Made by a program: the position numbers and the translations under genes. Below are positions 32,997-43,121 of a stretch of DNA of 64,000 bases, one piece after another. The stretch is from the NCBI GenBank assembly GCA_035610365.1, contig CM069432.1:3224001-3288000 (forward strand), written 5' to 3'. This stretch comes from Aquatica leii (taxonomy: Eukaryota > Arthropoda > Insecta > Coleoptera > Lampyridae). How positions within the stretch are numbered: the stretch's first letter is position 1; the number at the start of each line of letters is the position of its first letter. The notes beneath the pieces are model-generated. The model searched no databases. It had not been told where the DNA came from and saw only the letters and a program-made list of their open reading frames with translations.

Positions 32997-33008
32997 GTTC
33001 TGGCAATT
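32997..33008. repeat. Target-site duplication of RTE copy 2 (right)
   Basis: GTTCTGGCAATT, one mismatch to 29614-29625. Confidence 0.8.
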
Positions 33009-33540
33009 CATCTATGGTATTTGGAGGGTGAGCTATATGACGCAGTCTTCTGTCCATCATGTCCCAGACATGTTCTATTGGCGATACATCTGGCGATCTA
33101 GCAGGCCACAGTAGCAAATTTACGTCATTCTTTTCAAAAACTTTCTGTGTCATTATTGCCACATGGGGCCGCGCATTATCTTGTTGGAAGATAGATTCTG
33201 GACGTTCTTGAAGAAGAGGTAGAAGAACTGGTTTTAAGACGTTGTCGATGCGACGTCGAGCATTTAACGTGCCTTGGATAAATGTTAAAGAAGAGTGGCC
33301 TCTTCAATAAATGCTACCCCAAACCATTACACCAGATGTTAAGCCAGTATGTTTTCGTTGTACAAACTGTAAATCGTTTCGTTGTCCTCTAGGTCTCGGC
33401 ACACGTGTATGCCCGTCCGAGTTGTTTTATTCATGTAGCCAATGTTGTCTGGCTTGGCACCATTGAAGTCTGATTTCTTGGTGATGAGGTGTTAGAGGAA
33501 TTCGATAGTTTGGTCGATATGGTCGCAATCCAAAAAATTT
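33009..33540 (-). pseudogene. Tc1-like transposase, central part
   Basis: The minus strand reads SLRPYRPNYRIPLTPHHQEI, RLQWCQARQHWLHE, a stop, then GLTSGVMVWGSIY, RGHSSLTFIQGTLNARRRID, PESIFQQDNARPHVA (second catalytic Asp) and NLLLWPARSPDVSPIEHVWD (third acidic residue Glu, within the DD34E spacing). These are standard Tc1-family motifs. Stops near 33310 and 33430 disrupt it, and residues after NTIDELPE are interrupted by the RTE insertion. Confidence 0.8.
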
Positions 33541-33619
33541 CTACGTTGCCAGTTTTTAAGGATCTGTTATCAGACTAATTCTTTCTGTAGATTTTTCCTT
33601 TTTATACATTGATTTAATG

Positions 33620-34300
33620 TTGCGTGGTGATTGTCCTCTATTTATAGTGACCAAACCAAAGTTTTCTCCAAACGTTGCTAAATTAATATCTATCGTCACG
33701 GTTGAAATTGGGATGCTTTTCTATCTCGATGGCTTCTTTGATGATCTTCCAATGATAGTTCTTCGTACTAGTATTTCTGGTTCATCACAGTTGATGTTAT
33801 GTCCGTGCTCGTGTACATGTTTCGCAATTTCTGAATGTTCAATTCTTTCTTCGTGTGTCGCTCTGATATTCCTTGACTCTTTCTTTGACCGACCTTCCCG
33901 TTTGTCCGACGTAGCTCTTTTTGCATCCATTGTTTAGTTATCCTTTCTTTTTAGTACGTGATTATTCTTACTGCCAGTAAACTTGTTTTGGATACTAATA
34001 TTTTTTCGGAAACAACAGGCAAGCGCGCGATTAGATGGTTCCTTTACTGTGGGTGTCGTTTTGTGTCCAAGTTTTCTAAAGACTTCTTATCTTCGTGCCG
34101 TTGTATCCATTTTTCTTCAGTGCTTTCTTGACGTATTGTTTTTCCTTTTCTATATGGTCGGCATCGTTAATCATTTCTGCTCTATGCATTAAAATTTTAG
34201 TTAGAACTCTCTTATGTTTAGAATGGTGATGTAACGTAGCATGTAGGTACCTACCCGTACACTGCATGTTGTAATCTTCCCAACCGTGGTTTACCATTAC
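33620..34300 (-). pseudogene. Penelope-like element fragment: RT end and GIY-YIG endonuclease
   Basis: The frame 34297-34076 reads GRYLHATLHHHSKHKRVLT, HRAEMINDAD and EKQYVKKALKKNGYNG, the region after the catalytic core in Penelope-like reverse transcriptases. After breaks (34075-33935) the frame 33930-33721 continues ESRNIRATHEERIEHSEIAKHVHEHGHNIN, with EPEILVRRTIIGR, matching the second half of the GIY-YIG endonuclease of canonical Penelope elements. Both halves are degraded and the RT core itself is absent. Confidence 0.65.
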
Positions 34301-34367
34301 ATTTAGAAAGGTTACCGTTTCTGGCAGTTAAGATAAATTAACACAGACTATAGAGAAATGAGTCTAC

Positions 34368-34520
34368 AAACTAATGTGTGAATGCGGAAAGAGCTACGTG
34401 AAGAAAACGAGGTCAGTCGAAGAAAGAGTCAAGAAACATCAGAGCGAATCAGCAATGGAGGAACATGTAGACGAGAGCGGTACACAGTCCAACAAATTTT
34501 GGTTTTATAGTTGTGAATTA
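34368..34520 (+). pseudogene. Penelope-like GIY-YIG fragment
   Basis: The + frame reads LMCECGKSYVKKTRSVEERVKKHQSESAMEEHVDESG. CGKSYVxxTxRSVEERVKxHQ is the GIY-YIG core, where the second half (YVG or YIG) is here YVK. The fragment is short and lies in the opposite orientation to the neighbouring Penelope piece. Confidence 0.5.
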
Positions 34521-34575
34521 TATTTGTTTGGTTATATCACTGAAAATTTAGCGGATAGTAAGTCTTAATTCAAAA

Positions 34576-35640
34576 TTAATGGGAAACGTAAAACAATTGG
34601 CAATGCGTTTGTTTTTTCCATGTGGTTGAGGTTTTGGAAACACTGCTGTTATTTTTTCTGTAAAAATCAAAGAACGTTTGGTAAATCAAGGAAAACAAAA
34701 ACTGACTTAATTTTTTTGACTGTCGTAGAAATGATACTTCATACTCACTATTTTTATCATTATCAGTGAGAACCTTGGCAATGTAATGCATGTACAAAAT
34801 AAAATCTTTTACCCCTGCTTTTTGTGGGCATACTCTTTCAAGTCATCACAATAATACACAATATTCAACTTCATTTGTGTTTGAGGAATCTTCATTCTGC
34901 TTCAACGGTTTTTATCTGTATTTTGCTTTCATCTCAAAGTTCCTTAATGTTTGTTTTATATATCTTTCGGCATTAATTTATTTAACAGCTTCTTTTTCTA
35001 GCGTTGCTGTAATTATAGTACTTTTACCTCTTTTTCTGGGTTTCCGATTTAGTTTTCATGGTTGTGCTTTAAGAAATCCTTGAAACTTTTGAAGGCTAAT
35101 AAATTTCTTTTGTAAAAGACCTTCAAGTTCTAGCGTGGAATAGCTGATGTTTGAGCAGTGACTTGTTGTTACGCTATTTTCCTCTGTGGAATGTCCTGGA
35201 GAGCAATGATTTATTTCTAATCTGTTATCTTGCAAACTACGCTGGTAACTTCTTGGTTATTTAACTCTGTAGCAGTCACTACCGAACTCAAAAAGTCTGC
35301 TTCTCAAATTGACTCATCAAAAAAGTAAATTCAAGTTTTTTTAAACCCTTTGCTAACGCATTCCGCCATCATTGACAAAGAGCAATGTAGTATGATTTGA
35401 ATAGTCCACACACAGCTACATCTAAAGGTTGCAAATTATTGAAGACCTGCAGCTGTAGCTTGTGATATGCTTGTCTTTATTTTTTGAATACTTAGATGTT
35501 GTTGTCTTTTTAGAAAAACTCTAAACCAACGGATTCCAGCTAGCTTATTATTTTTCCAGGATTCTGAAATTCTTTTTTCATTCTGGACAGCGCATTCAAA
35601 AATCAATTTTCTGACTGCAAGAGGTGACATTCTGTATGCT
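34576..35640 (-). pseudogene. pogo/CENP-B-like transposon remnant, internally deleted
   Basis: The frame 35630-35436 reads MSPLAVRKLIFECAVQNE, SWKNNKLAGIRWFRVFLKRQQHLSIQ and SQATAAG, the CENP-B-type DNA-binding region of pogo transposases. It then passes directly to NNLQPLDVAVCGLFKSYYIAL (about 35440-35370), which corresponds to the end of the catalytic domain (QPLDVAVFGPFK-like). The central catalytic part is therefore deleted. 34797-34576 (NSEYEVSFLRQSKK) resembles the C-terminal tail of the same family. This is a second pogo-type copy in addition to 24070-25990. Confidence 0.6.
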
Positions 35641-36059
35641 ATTATACTGCAAGTCGTTAAATAATCAAATAAGGATTCACACCAAAAATCCTGTTGATGG
35701 TATAATTAGGCTCCATAGAAATTTCTTTATCAGGAATGCTTTTTTCTTTCGTACATAACAAACATTTCATTCCATAAGCTTTAACAGCAGCACGGCATGT
35801 GACATTTTTCTCAGAAGCAGCGGTTACTGCTGCCAAAATGTCATCTTTTAAATAATTTCAAATTTTCTTGTCATCTGTAAATAATAAAATAAAATTAATA
35901 ACCAAAACCACAATCTACAATATAGTACATAATGAAACATGTTCTACTGCGTACTTCTGACTTTGTTCTACTGTAAGTCAAATTTATTAGTCTAAATATA
36001 AATGTTTGTAAACATTTTGCTTTGAAAACTAAAATAGCGTTTCTAGCATTTCTTGCTCT

Positions 36060-36420
36060 TGTGATCGTGCATACATAGGAGAAACGGGTAGAAGCGTGAG
36101 AATGCCTATTAAGGAGCATCAAAAATGTAATCGACTTAAATAACCTTTAAAGTCACACGCACTAGAAACGGCTCATCAAATTATGTTTGCAAACATTAAA
36201 ATTTTGAAGAATGTTTCAAGTTACTATCAGCAAAAAATTTGGGAATCCATTCAAATAATTAAAAATCTTTTTAATATTAACCGAAATTTTAGCTTTCCTT
36301 TACCGAAGATTTGGAAACCAGCTTTATCGATCGGAAGCCGGTCTATAAAAGCAAAATTTCACGGCGCAATCAATTAGTTTGTTCCTGGCTCTAAAGATGT
36401 CCACTGTGACGTGTGACTAA
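36060..36420 (+). pseudogene. Penelope-like GIY-YIG fragment
   Basis: The + strand reads ETGRSVRMPIKEHQKCNRLK, a stop, LKSHALETAHQIMFANIKIL, NVSSYYQQKIWESIQIIKN and LFNINRNFSFPLPKIWKPAL. This is the C-terminal GIY-YIG domain and its trailing segment in Penelope-like elements (HCLETGHQI, I-ESIEI-KN, N-NRD-G). It has one stop at about 36138. Confidence 0.65.
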
Positions 36421-36519
36421 AGCTTAGCTTGTGTAATAACGACAATACGAGAATTATCCAGAATGGAAAATTGTATTAACATTTAACATGTTTCACTGTG
36501 TACCATCTTCCCTACACGA

Positions 36520-36660
36520 GCACAGACATAAGGTCTACTTTGATAAACCAGAAGTGTTAGCTGCTATAAAGAACTATTATCGGAGGATTATCATAGAGGT
36601 TATTAAGAAAGCATTCCAATTTGAACCGTGACGATGGCTACAAACTTAGGAACAATATAT
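36520..36660 (+). pseudogene. Second Penelope-like GIY-YIG C-terminal fragment
   Basis: The + strand reads YFDKPEVLAAIKNYYRRIII and EVI, then after a one-base slip KHSNLNRDDGYKL. This corresponds to the same terminal stretch as the fragment just upstream (ILKN..YYxRxIxE.IEI.K...NxNRDDGY) but is more like the canonical Penelope version, so two different copies lie in tandem. Confidence 0.55.
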
Positions 36661-37067
36661 TTAAATTTAAATAAAGTTTTATACTTATGCTTAAAAAATA
36701 AATGAAACTCAAATCAAGTTGCTTTGAAAATGAAACAAATTCAATCAACTATTTGTTTCAAGCAGCATTACGTGTACGTTTACTAGATTATAATCAAACA
36801 TTTTGAGTGGAAATACAGGTCGTGAATTACAAAGATACGGAGATTTTTATCCAGACCGTCAAGTGCTACTACTACTGTCACACTCTTTACGAAAATTTCT
36901 ATGGTTAATCATTTTTGGATAAATAATGATCATCTAACAATAATTAGATTTTTTCGTTGGGTAATTAGACAATACAGAAACGGTAATGCTTTTGGTCTGA
37001 ATATTTTGTAGATAGATAAGATAGATAGACTGCTGTCTTCTTGGTCCTTTTGTGCACATTTGAGTTA

Positions 37068-37985
37068 TTACTCCTTCATCAGTTCTTTTTCGTCAATAAA
37101 GTCCAGAAGTTTATTCCAAGGGGCTTTTTTCAACTTATCAATCGTTGTGCGTTTCATTTGATACGCTTCGCATTTGCACAGCAGATGCCGCGGAGTCTTG
37201 TCGTCCTCCAAGCATCCGCGGCATAGAGGGCTGATTTGCAGTCCCATTTTATGCATATGTTTGTTAAGGCCACAGTGCCCTGTAATTAGTCCCGTGAGTT
37301 TCCTTAATTTTTTTGACTCATGCTTGATAGTGCAGTTTGAGTGTTTAATTGTGACTCTGTAAGGAAGAGTTTTATGTGCCTCATTCTTGAAGAGTTTTTC
37401 CATAATTTTTTATGCTCCGCTGCAAGTTTGCTGCGAATTATTTCTTTTCCGGTCTCGTATGCGATTCCGAAGACGGGTTCAGGTCCGACATATGTCCCTG
37501 TTGTGCCCTTTTTTGTTACTGCGTCCGCCATTACGTTATTCTTTACCTTCTGGTCTTTTGGTATTCAGATGAGCTGCACTGGTTGGCGAGTTGCCATTAT
37601 TTCTAGACTGTTTATGCATGCTATAATCAGTTTGGGCTTTATTCCTGGTGATCTTAGCGCCAGTAATGCTGCTTATATGATAATAATGATAATGTTCCTG
37701 ACACACCAGTCAATAGCAGCAACTTCAGCTTGGAAAACGGATGCATATTTACCCAAAGTCAGCAAAAATTGCTTCCCATGGTGTTTGCCTCTATATACTC
37801 CTGTTCCAGTACTGTTGCGATTTTTGACCCCATCTGTGTGCCAGATATTTCCTTTGACCGCTCCCGGGTAAATGTTTTTTTATCCATTCGTCCCATGACG
37901 GTATTATCACTTTAAATTTCTTTAAAATGTGATAATTTTTTGTGAAGTCTGATCTCATAGTTAAGATCGTTTCTTCACGCAGCAC
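37068..37985 (-). pseudogene. LOA-like LINE RNase H and zinc tail
   Basis: 37985-37791 reads ILTMRSDFTKNYHILKKFKVIIPSWDEWIKKHLPGSGQR and HRWGQKSQQYWNRSI, which approaches the RNase H start (normally TDGSKS). 37531-37304 (MADAVTKKGTTGTYVGPEPVFGI) has the ADAxTKxG segment seen near the end of RNase H. 37403-37068 ends with HMHKMGLQISPLCRGCLEDDKTPRHLLCKCEAY. The cysteine/histidine tail is well preserved while the catalytic RNase H motifs are disrupted. Confidence 0.65.
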
Positions 37986-37989
37986 GTTG

Positions 37990-39100
37990 TATATACCCGG
38001 TTTGTTTTTCCCGGTAATTGGCGCGTGTTCATTAATGTGCAGCCTGTATGCTACTTATCTTGCTTCCATCATTACAACGAGGTGTAATAGTGGAAGTGAA
38101 AGTAGTGCTTCCATGGCTGCTGTGGGCGTGGTTTTCATCGCTTCTGTTATCAGTAGACATGCCACAGTGCTACCGTACAAAGTAGCTGGTACCGTTCGAT
38201 TCCTGACCATTGAGTTGACCCAGTTTCGGACTATAGGTGTGATTCCTTTTTTTCCATTGTCCTTGCAATTGAGGTGAAGGTAGTATTGTCAAATGCTCCT
38301 TCAATATCTAGAAAAGCACCCAATGCAATATCAATGTATTAGATTGCATCTGCTTACTAGTTGGTGAATTGCTAGCTCTCAAGATTTTCCAGATTGGTAA
38401 GCATATTGGTTTCGGTGCAGAGATGAAGCCTTTAGTGCTCCGTTCCGTATATACCTGTTGACTACTTTTTCAAGTAGTTTTAAGATGAAAGAAGTTAAAC
38501 TGATCGGTCTATAGGATTTTTCCTGGGCCTGCGTAGATCTCCCAGGCGTTGGTATAATAATCACCTTAAAAATTCGCCAGCTGTTTGGTATGTGCGAAAG
38601 TACTAAGCAGGAAATCATTTTTGCAGCATGATGGGATAAATTCCATCGGCTCTTGGAGACTGAAATGGTTTAAACGTAGTGATTCCCCATTCTAGGTTTT
38701 CAGGATTGATTATTTTTCTTGCTACTCTCAGTTCCTTTTAGGTGCCCGTCTGTTTGGTACGTCTAGGTCCTGGTGCTTAGGAACTTCAGTTAACCACGAA
38801 CCCGGGAAGTGTTTTTGTAGTAATTCTTGCAGAGTACCTTCAACCGAGTCTGTAAACTTTCCGTTTTCGGTCAGCAAAGAAGCAATGTTTCCATTGCGGG
38901 CTTTGCTCAGAGCCTTTTGGAGTCGAGAACTTGTTGGTTCGTTTTCTACGTCCCTACAGTACCTTCTCCATAAGTTTCTCTTTGCCTTTTTTATGGCATT
39001 GTTGTATGTTGTGAGGCTAGTTTTGTATTCATCGCAGTTTTCGCTTTTTTGGCTGTATTAAATGGCCTTCTGGTGCGTGTCCTTGCTTTGTCAAGCTCCC
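37990..39100 (-). pseudogene. LOA-like LINE reverse transcriptase remnant
   Basis: The frame 38618-38379 reads MISCLVLSHIPNSWRIFKVIIIPTPGRSTQAQEKSYRPISLTSFILKLLEKVVNRYIRNGALK, LHRNQYAYQSGKS, RT domains 1-3. Downstream, FLDIEGAFDNTTFTSI-type text with the first catalytic Asp (about 38320-38270) and VTWCHVY-like pieces appear in other frames. The catalytic FADD box was not located, and the segment 38280-38080 shows frame changes and possible loss. Confidence 0.6.
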
Positions 39101-39104
39101 TGTT

Positions 39105-39737
39105 TCACCAAGTTATCTTGTTTGGGGTGCGTTTGACAGTTTTTGGGCAGCTTTCTTCAAATGCGGATTTTAATAAATGAACAATACTATCCGTCATTAG
39201 TTCTAGCTCGTGCGTTGATATTGCAACTATGGGACAGTTCCTGATTTGACCCGCTAGAATTTCGTTGAACAAATCCCAGTCGGTTTTTTTCGGGTTTCTG
39301 TATTCCATTACGAGTTCCCTGTCTGATTCAATGTTGAATCGAATGTATCCATGATCAGATAAAGAAGGATCAGCTGATACACGCCACATTTTTATCATTT
39401 TGCTTGCTTTTGAACTAGTAAGCATAAGGTCAATAACTCCACTGCGCGACACGGTTATAAACGTGGGCGCATCTCCGTTATTTATTATGTCTAAATTGTC
39501 TTTTAAAATAAATTCTAAAAGTTTCTCATCTCTTGGATTTGTGTTTGTGCTCCCCCACAAAGTGTGGTGTGCATTGGCATCGCATCCAAGAATCAGCGGT
39601 TTGTTGGCCCCACTGTAAATCAGCCTGTGGATTTCCTGCGGCGGCGGTGATCCTGTCTGGTCATAGGGGAAGTAACCGGATCCGATAATGAACTCTCTCC
39701 GGTTGCCTTCTTCTACTACAGATATTTTAACTACCAC
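39105..39737 (-). pseudogene. LOA-like LINE endonuclease
   Basis: 210-residue frame. EFIIGSGYFPYDQ, NKPLILGCDANAHHTLWGSTNTNPRDEKLLEFI (catalytic Asp and Asn; the GDxNAH motif is GCDANAHH), SRSGVIDLMLTS and DPSLSDHGYIRFNI (SDH). These are the APE-type endonuclease landmarks from the middle to the end of the domain. The N-terminal third with the catalytic Glu is out of frame upstream. Confidence 0.75.
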
Positions 39738-39759
39738 TTCTCTAGAACATAAATTCCCA

Positions 39760-40830
39760 CAGTGGCATTAAGTTTAATGCATTTTTTACAATAATGCATG
39801 TGCGAGGGTTGTGCACAAGCTTGGCCGCAAGCAACCATCTGCCTGGACAGTTCAGCCTTTTTATTGTTTCCTTGTGGATTCATGGCTCCTGGACAAGCGC
39901 AATGTCAGTATGGTGTGTCACGATATAAGCAATGAGGGTCGCTTTCAGCATTAGATTTGCCGTCAGCAAGTTCTTTCTGGCTCTGGATTTACATCCATTG
40001 CCTCGTGGACATCCCTAATAGCATAAAATTGTTTGTTGTCCTTTTTGGAATCGGTCAGCGCCCGGAGAGTGATTCTTGAAAATCCAAGGTGCAGTTGGTT
40101 GGTTTAGGCTTCCACCTTCTCCCAGGACCCTTTGCCCATAAACAGGACGTATTGGGTTCCTTCAGGATCTGGTTTAAAGTTAACCACCAGCCACGTTTCG
40201 GTATTGATGTTGTTCTGTACCGATATTCTTTTCAATACGGTGGCCGGGTCCAGTGCTGTTTCCAGAACCCAAGTGATAACCTTCTTAGATGCAGAAAATC
40301 CCCCCTAGCGGTTTCTTAATATTTGACGTGCTGACTACTCACTCTCTAGTTGCTTCGTCTGCGCACGGTATTTTCAGAAATCCCCTTTATGGGTACACAT
40401 TCCTGAAAACGCGGAAAAGCTTGTCCCTTCTCCAATTCGTCAATCTACCCAAGTATCGAAGTTTTTATAACTTTGAATTCTTCAGGACTGATGGTGTTTT
40501 CAGGGAACCCTTTTGGTATAATTGCTAGAGCATTTCCCGTTAGAGTGTCCCTGAATGTCTTTTTTTCGGTTCTTTCGACACCTCAACTTCACTTTACCGG
40601 TCGTTTCTGTGACAGCGGCGTGCTACTGCTAAAAAGGTTGCGTTTTTGCGCCCCTGTTCCGACAATTGCGTGCGCTGTCTGATGTCGCTGTTGCGTTCTT
40701 GACGTGTGCGCCTTTACTTCTTGTATATGTGGGTTTCGCTCTCGCGTCCCCGCCATTGAAGTGGAACCGGTTGCCTGCGCTCCCGTTTTTTTTTGTTTTT
40801 TCAGCTTTTGCCTTGCCGCCCCCAAAAACT
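39760..40830 (-). pseudogene. LOA-like LINE ORF1 region
   Basis: The frame 40825-40589 begins MGAARQKLKKQKKTGAQATG and is basic and S/T/Q-rich. With stops it continues TEKKTFRDTLTGNALAIIPKGFPENTIS, an RNA-binding-like ORF1 segment, and LSLGFWKQHWTRPPY. Near 39900-39780 it reads KKAELSRQMVACGQACAQPSHMHYCKKCIKLNATVGI, which contains a Cys/His cluster and the start of the endonuclease ORF region. It is heavily decayed. Confidence 0.5.
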
Positions 40831-41129
40831 TTTTGAGCTTTTCGGGTTTGCGCTCAGCATCAGCTGTTATTTTTGGGTTCTGCTCAGTCTCCGTTTTTTT
40901 TTTTAATTTAAATTTTCGGTCGATGGTTCCATATATGTTCCCACGAGTGTTTTATAAAAATTCGTAAAAGAATTTTCCAAGAAATGTTTGACAGTAATGT
41001 TTGGCTTAGAGTATTAGGGGGTCTCATGTACTAAAATTACACTCTTATCAAGAGAATCTGACGGCAGACCAATACTTTCTGTTTTTGCAGACCACTTTGC
41101 AGAGCTATTTGGATAAAGTTCCCTTAAAC

Positions 41130-41710
41130 ATTTTTACATATTTCCAACGTGACTGCTCATAGATCTCGACAATTTGTGAAGTCATTCAATGAATGCTTGA
41201 AAACCGAATCAATCGATTGGAAATAATGGATTTGTAATATGGCTACTTAAATCACCAGATCTTACACTTTCAGACTTTAGTATTTGAGCTTACATTAAAG
41301 ATAAATATGAAAACGTTTTTTCGGGTTTGGACCGTGTCATTGTTGTAACCAAAGTTGCTAACGTTTTGCCCATTTTCGTAAGGGACTTTATCAGAGCGTG
41401 AGACCAATCGAAGAACCCAAACAAGCAACCGAAATCTAACTAAGAACCTCTCAAAAGTAATCAACTTGTGAACCAAACCAAATTCTAAGCTACATAGAAC
41501 TCCCACTACGGTGATAACAATGTAACGGTTCAAACGTCCTCATCTTAGTATAGACTCCGATCGTAGAAGCCTTTGCTTTACATTAAAGATAAATTTTTCA
41601 CAAATCCACCTACTGATCTAAAGATCTGATACAAAAGATTTGCAACGCGTGTGCTTTACTGACTCTTCCTATAATACGCCATATTATAAAAGGTCGTTGT
41701 AGAGGTTTAA
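41130..41710 (+). pseudogene. Tc1/mariner-superfamily transposase fragment with nested insertion
   Basis: The + strand reads SRQFVKSFNECLK, then NGFVIWLLKSPDLTLSDFSI and AYIKDK (about 41160-41306). After the inserted 271 bp it continues KFFTNPPTDLKDLIQKICNAC near 41590-41650. WPxxSPDLTPxDF...GYLKDK...PxxLxDL.xRI is the end of the DDE domain of insect mariner-like transposases. It contains stops and frameshifts. Confidence 0.6.
41307..41577 (-). mobile_element. 271-bp insertion with 17-bp target duplication
   Basis: TTACATTAAAGATAAAT occurs at 41290-41306 and again at 41578-41594, so the 271 bp between arose by a target-duplicating insertion, and the flanking mariner reading is collinear once it is removed. 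The insert has no coding potential that I recognise. On the minus strand it contains CTGATAAAGTCCC...GGGCAAAAC (about 41398-41366), resembling a decayed hammerhead ribozyme as found in Penelope-like and related retroelements. A SINE or a truncated Penelope-like copy are the main alternatives. Confidence 0.6.
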
Positions 41711-42350
41711 TAAAACGTGCTAGACTATGCATCTAAAACAATAAATAGAATTGTGTATAGAACACGGTTGAGAATATTATTATAACTTTATATGTACGAT
41801 ATAAGTGAATATTTTAAATGTATTATTAAAATAATATCAAAAAATAGTATCGCAGTGATCACTATGTTCGTATTTTATTATTTTTGGAACGGACAATTTT
41901 TTTGATGAATTAGGTTTTATAAAAGCTCATTTAAAAAGTATTTAGGTATATGGGTACCGATCAACAATAAACAAAACCATAAAGAATTTTTCCCCTGAGA
42001 AAATTGAACCCAATATTAAGCAAACGTAATAAAAATATAAAATATAATGTTGATCAATAATAAATTTTAAAAGTTTTCCAAATTTTTTGGAGAGTAAAAA
42101 GTTCGGTAAAAAAGTTAGGTAAAACCAAGATCTCAATTACCTAGTGTACTCATTTTTACTTAATGTTACTACTTTTATTATAAATATTTATAACTTTGCT
42201 GAACATTTTATATCATATAGTACTTTAAGTTGGTCATAATCACTTGTAAAGTTTTTTTATTAACTTAACGAGATTTGAAAGTCTTTGATAGTTTTAGTTA
42301 TTAAAATAATAATTAAGTTAAGCCAGTGTTTAAAGAAAATTCGTTTCTAG

Positions 42351-42580
42351 GAATTTAAAGCCGACGGCATAGCTGATCATCACGGATCAATAAACGAAAC
42401 AACGCTAAATGATCGAAGCAGTAGCGAATTTTGGTCCTCATTTTCAAGTTCTGAAGAAGCGTTACTAAATTGCGAAGGCTTAATCCTCAACTTACCATTG
42501 ACTCCTCATACAAAATGCGACCCACATAAAAACGACGCCGAATTTGAAGAAGCGTCTCTAGCGAACAAGATCACTTATAA
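42351..42580 (+). CDS. Host gene, third visible exon
   Basis: This exon encodes 76 residues plus two bases: EFKADGIADHHGSINETTLN, SSSEFWSSFSSSEEALLNCEG, then NLPLTPHTKCDPHKNDAEFEEASLANKITYK. It joins the previous exon in phase 0 (acceptor TTTCTAG at 42344-42350) and leaves AA for the next. Two cysteines and N-glycosylation sequons fit an extracellular position. The donor at 42581 is GTAAGT. Confidence 0.75.
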
Positions 42581-42632
42581 GTAAGTTTGAAATTATTTGA
42601 CTTCTCCAAGAAGTTGATGTTTTTTTTTTCAG
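42581..42632 (+). other. Intron of 52 bp
   Basis: GTAAGTTTGA ... polypyrimidine TTTTTTTTTTCAG. Both consensus sites are present and the join is phase-consistent (AA|A gives Lys). Confidence 0.8.
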
Positions 42633-42960
42633 AATACCGAGCAATGGATATTATTTCTTTGTGTTTAATAGCGAAAACGAAGTGCAAGTGAATTACATAC
42701 GTTTGCGTTTCCAATTAAACAAAACGGTTTATGACGTATCAAATCATGTTTCTGCATGTGCGAACTCGACTGATTCGTGCGCATTAGACTTGAAATTCTT
42801 TTCGAGTGAGAAAATCGTGATGGAAGTTCCTATAACAACAAATCAATCGCGGTGGAATGAAGAATTTGTTGTTGTATCAGAATGTCAACCGAGAACTATA
42901 ATTTACGTATGTTGCATTCTATCAGTGCCAATATTCATAATGCTGTTTGCATTTCAATGA
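42633..42960 (+). CDS. Host gene, last exon (APD1-4 M-like domain and membrane anchor)
   Basis: It reads IPSNGYYFFVFNSENEVQVNYIRLRFQLNKTVYDVSN, then SCALDLKFFSSEKIVMEVPI and RWNEEFVVVSECQPRT, and ends in a hydrophobic helix IIYVCCILSVPIFIMLFAF followed by Q and the stop TGA at 42958-42960. The GYYFFVFxSENEV...F.L.KTVYDVS block resembles DUF4793 (APD1-4 M) from memory. With a C-terminal membrane segment and only a Gln after it, the protein should face the lumen or outside. I see no RING domain of the type plant APD proteins carry, so an E3 ligase role is not supported. Confidence 0.8.
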
Positions 42961-43115
42961 TGGACGAGAATGGAGAAGACTGTTTGTTACTATGTAACAA
43001 GTTTCAATAGGCAATTTTTATACGAAAATACACGTAGAAAAGACATTTTTTTATTGAGATCATTATCAAATAGTACAATGTAAATGTGATATAATTTCTA
43101 ATGATAGTTACATTG

Positions 43116-43121
43116 AATAAA
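43116..43121 (+). promoter_or_regulatory. Polyadenylation signal of the host gene
   Basis: AATAAA about 155 bp past the stop codon. A second candidate lies in AATAAAATATTAAAG near 43268. The nearer one is the default choice. Confidence 0.5.

Larger units (their letters stand above)
29380..33565 (-). mobile_element. Tc1-like transposon split by RTE copy 2
   Basis: The right part (33009-33565) and left part (about 29380-29613) of one Tc1-like element flank the RTE insertion 29626-32996. With the RTE and one target duplication removed, the element is roughly 0.8 kb. The minus strand encodes the transposase, N-terminal part to the right. The frame has stops (for example in LLxxNNSDGHTRV) and the N-terminal DNA-binding region is not recognised, so this is a decayed copy. 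No inverted ends were matched. Confidence 0.75.
37040..40930 (-). mobile_element. LOA-like LINE, degraded
   Basis: The minus strand runs ORF1 (about 40830-39760), APE endonuclease (39737-39105), RT (about 39000-38080), RNase H (about 37985-37420) and a C-terminal zinc-binding tail (37403-37068). A LINE with an RNase H followed by a CxxC...H...C tail (PLCRGCLEDDKTPRHLLCKC) is typical of the LOA and I superfamily. Many stops and frameshifts disrupt RT and RNase H. I assign LOA from layout and overall look, without a phylogeny. Confidence 0.65.
28842..42350 (+). other. Third intron of the host gene, 13.5 kb, filled with transposons
   Basis: The donor GTAAGT at 28842 and acceptor TCGTTTCTAG at 42341-42350 are both consensus, and both exons are in phase 0. 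Nearly all recognisable contents are mobile elements: Tc1-like with nested RTE, Penelope-like pieces, a pogo remnant, a LOA-like LINE and a mariner fragment. Stretches without an assigned feature (28842-29380, 35640-36040, 36660-37040, 41700-42350) are AT-rich and I see nothing in them. Confidence 0.75.
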
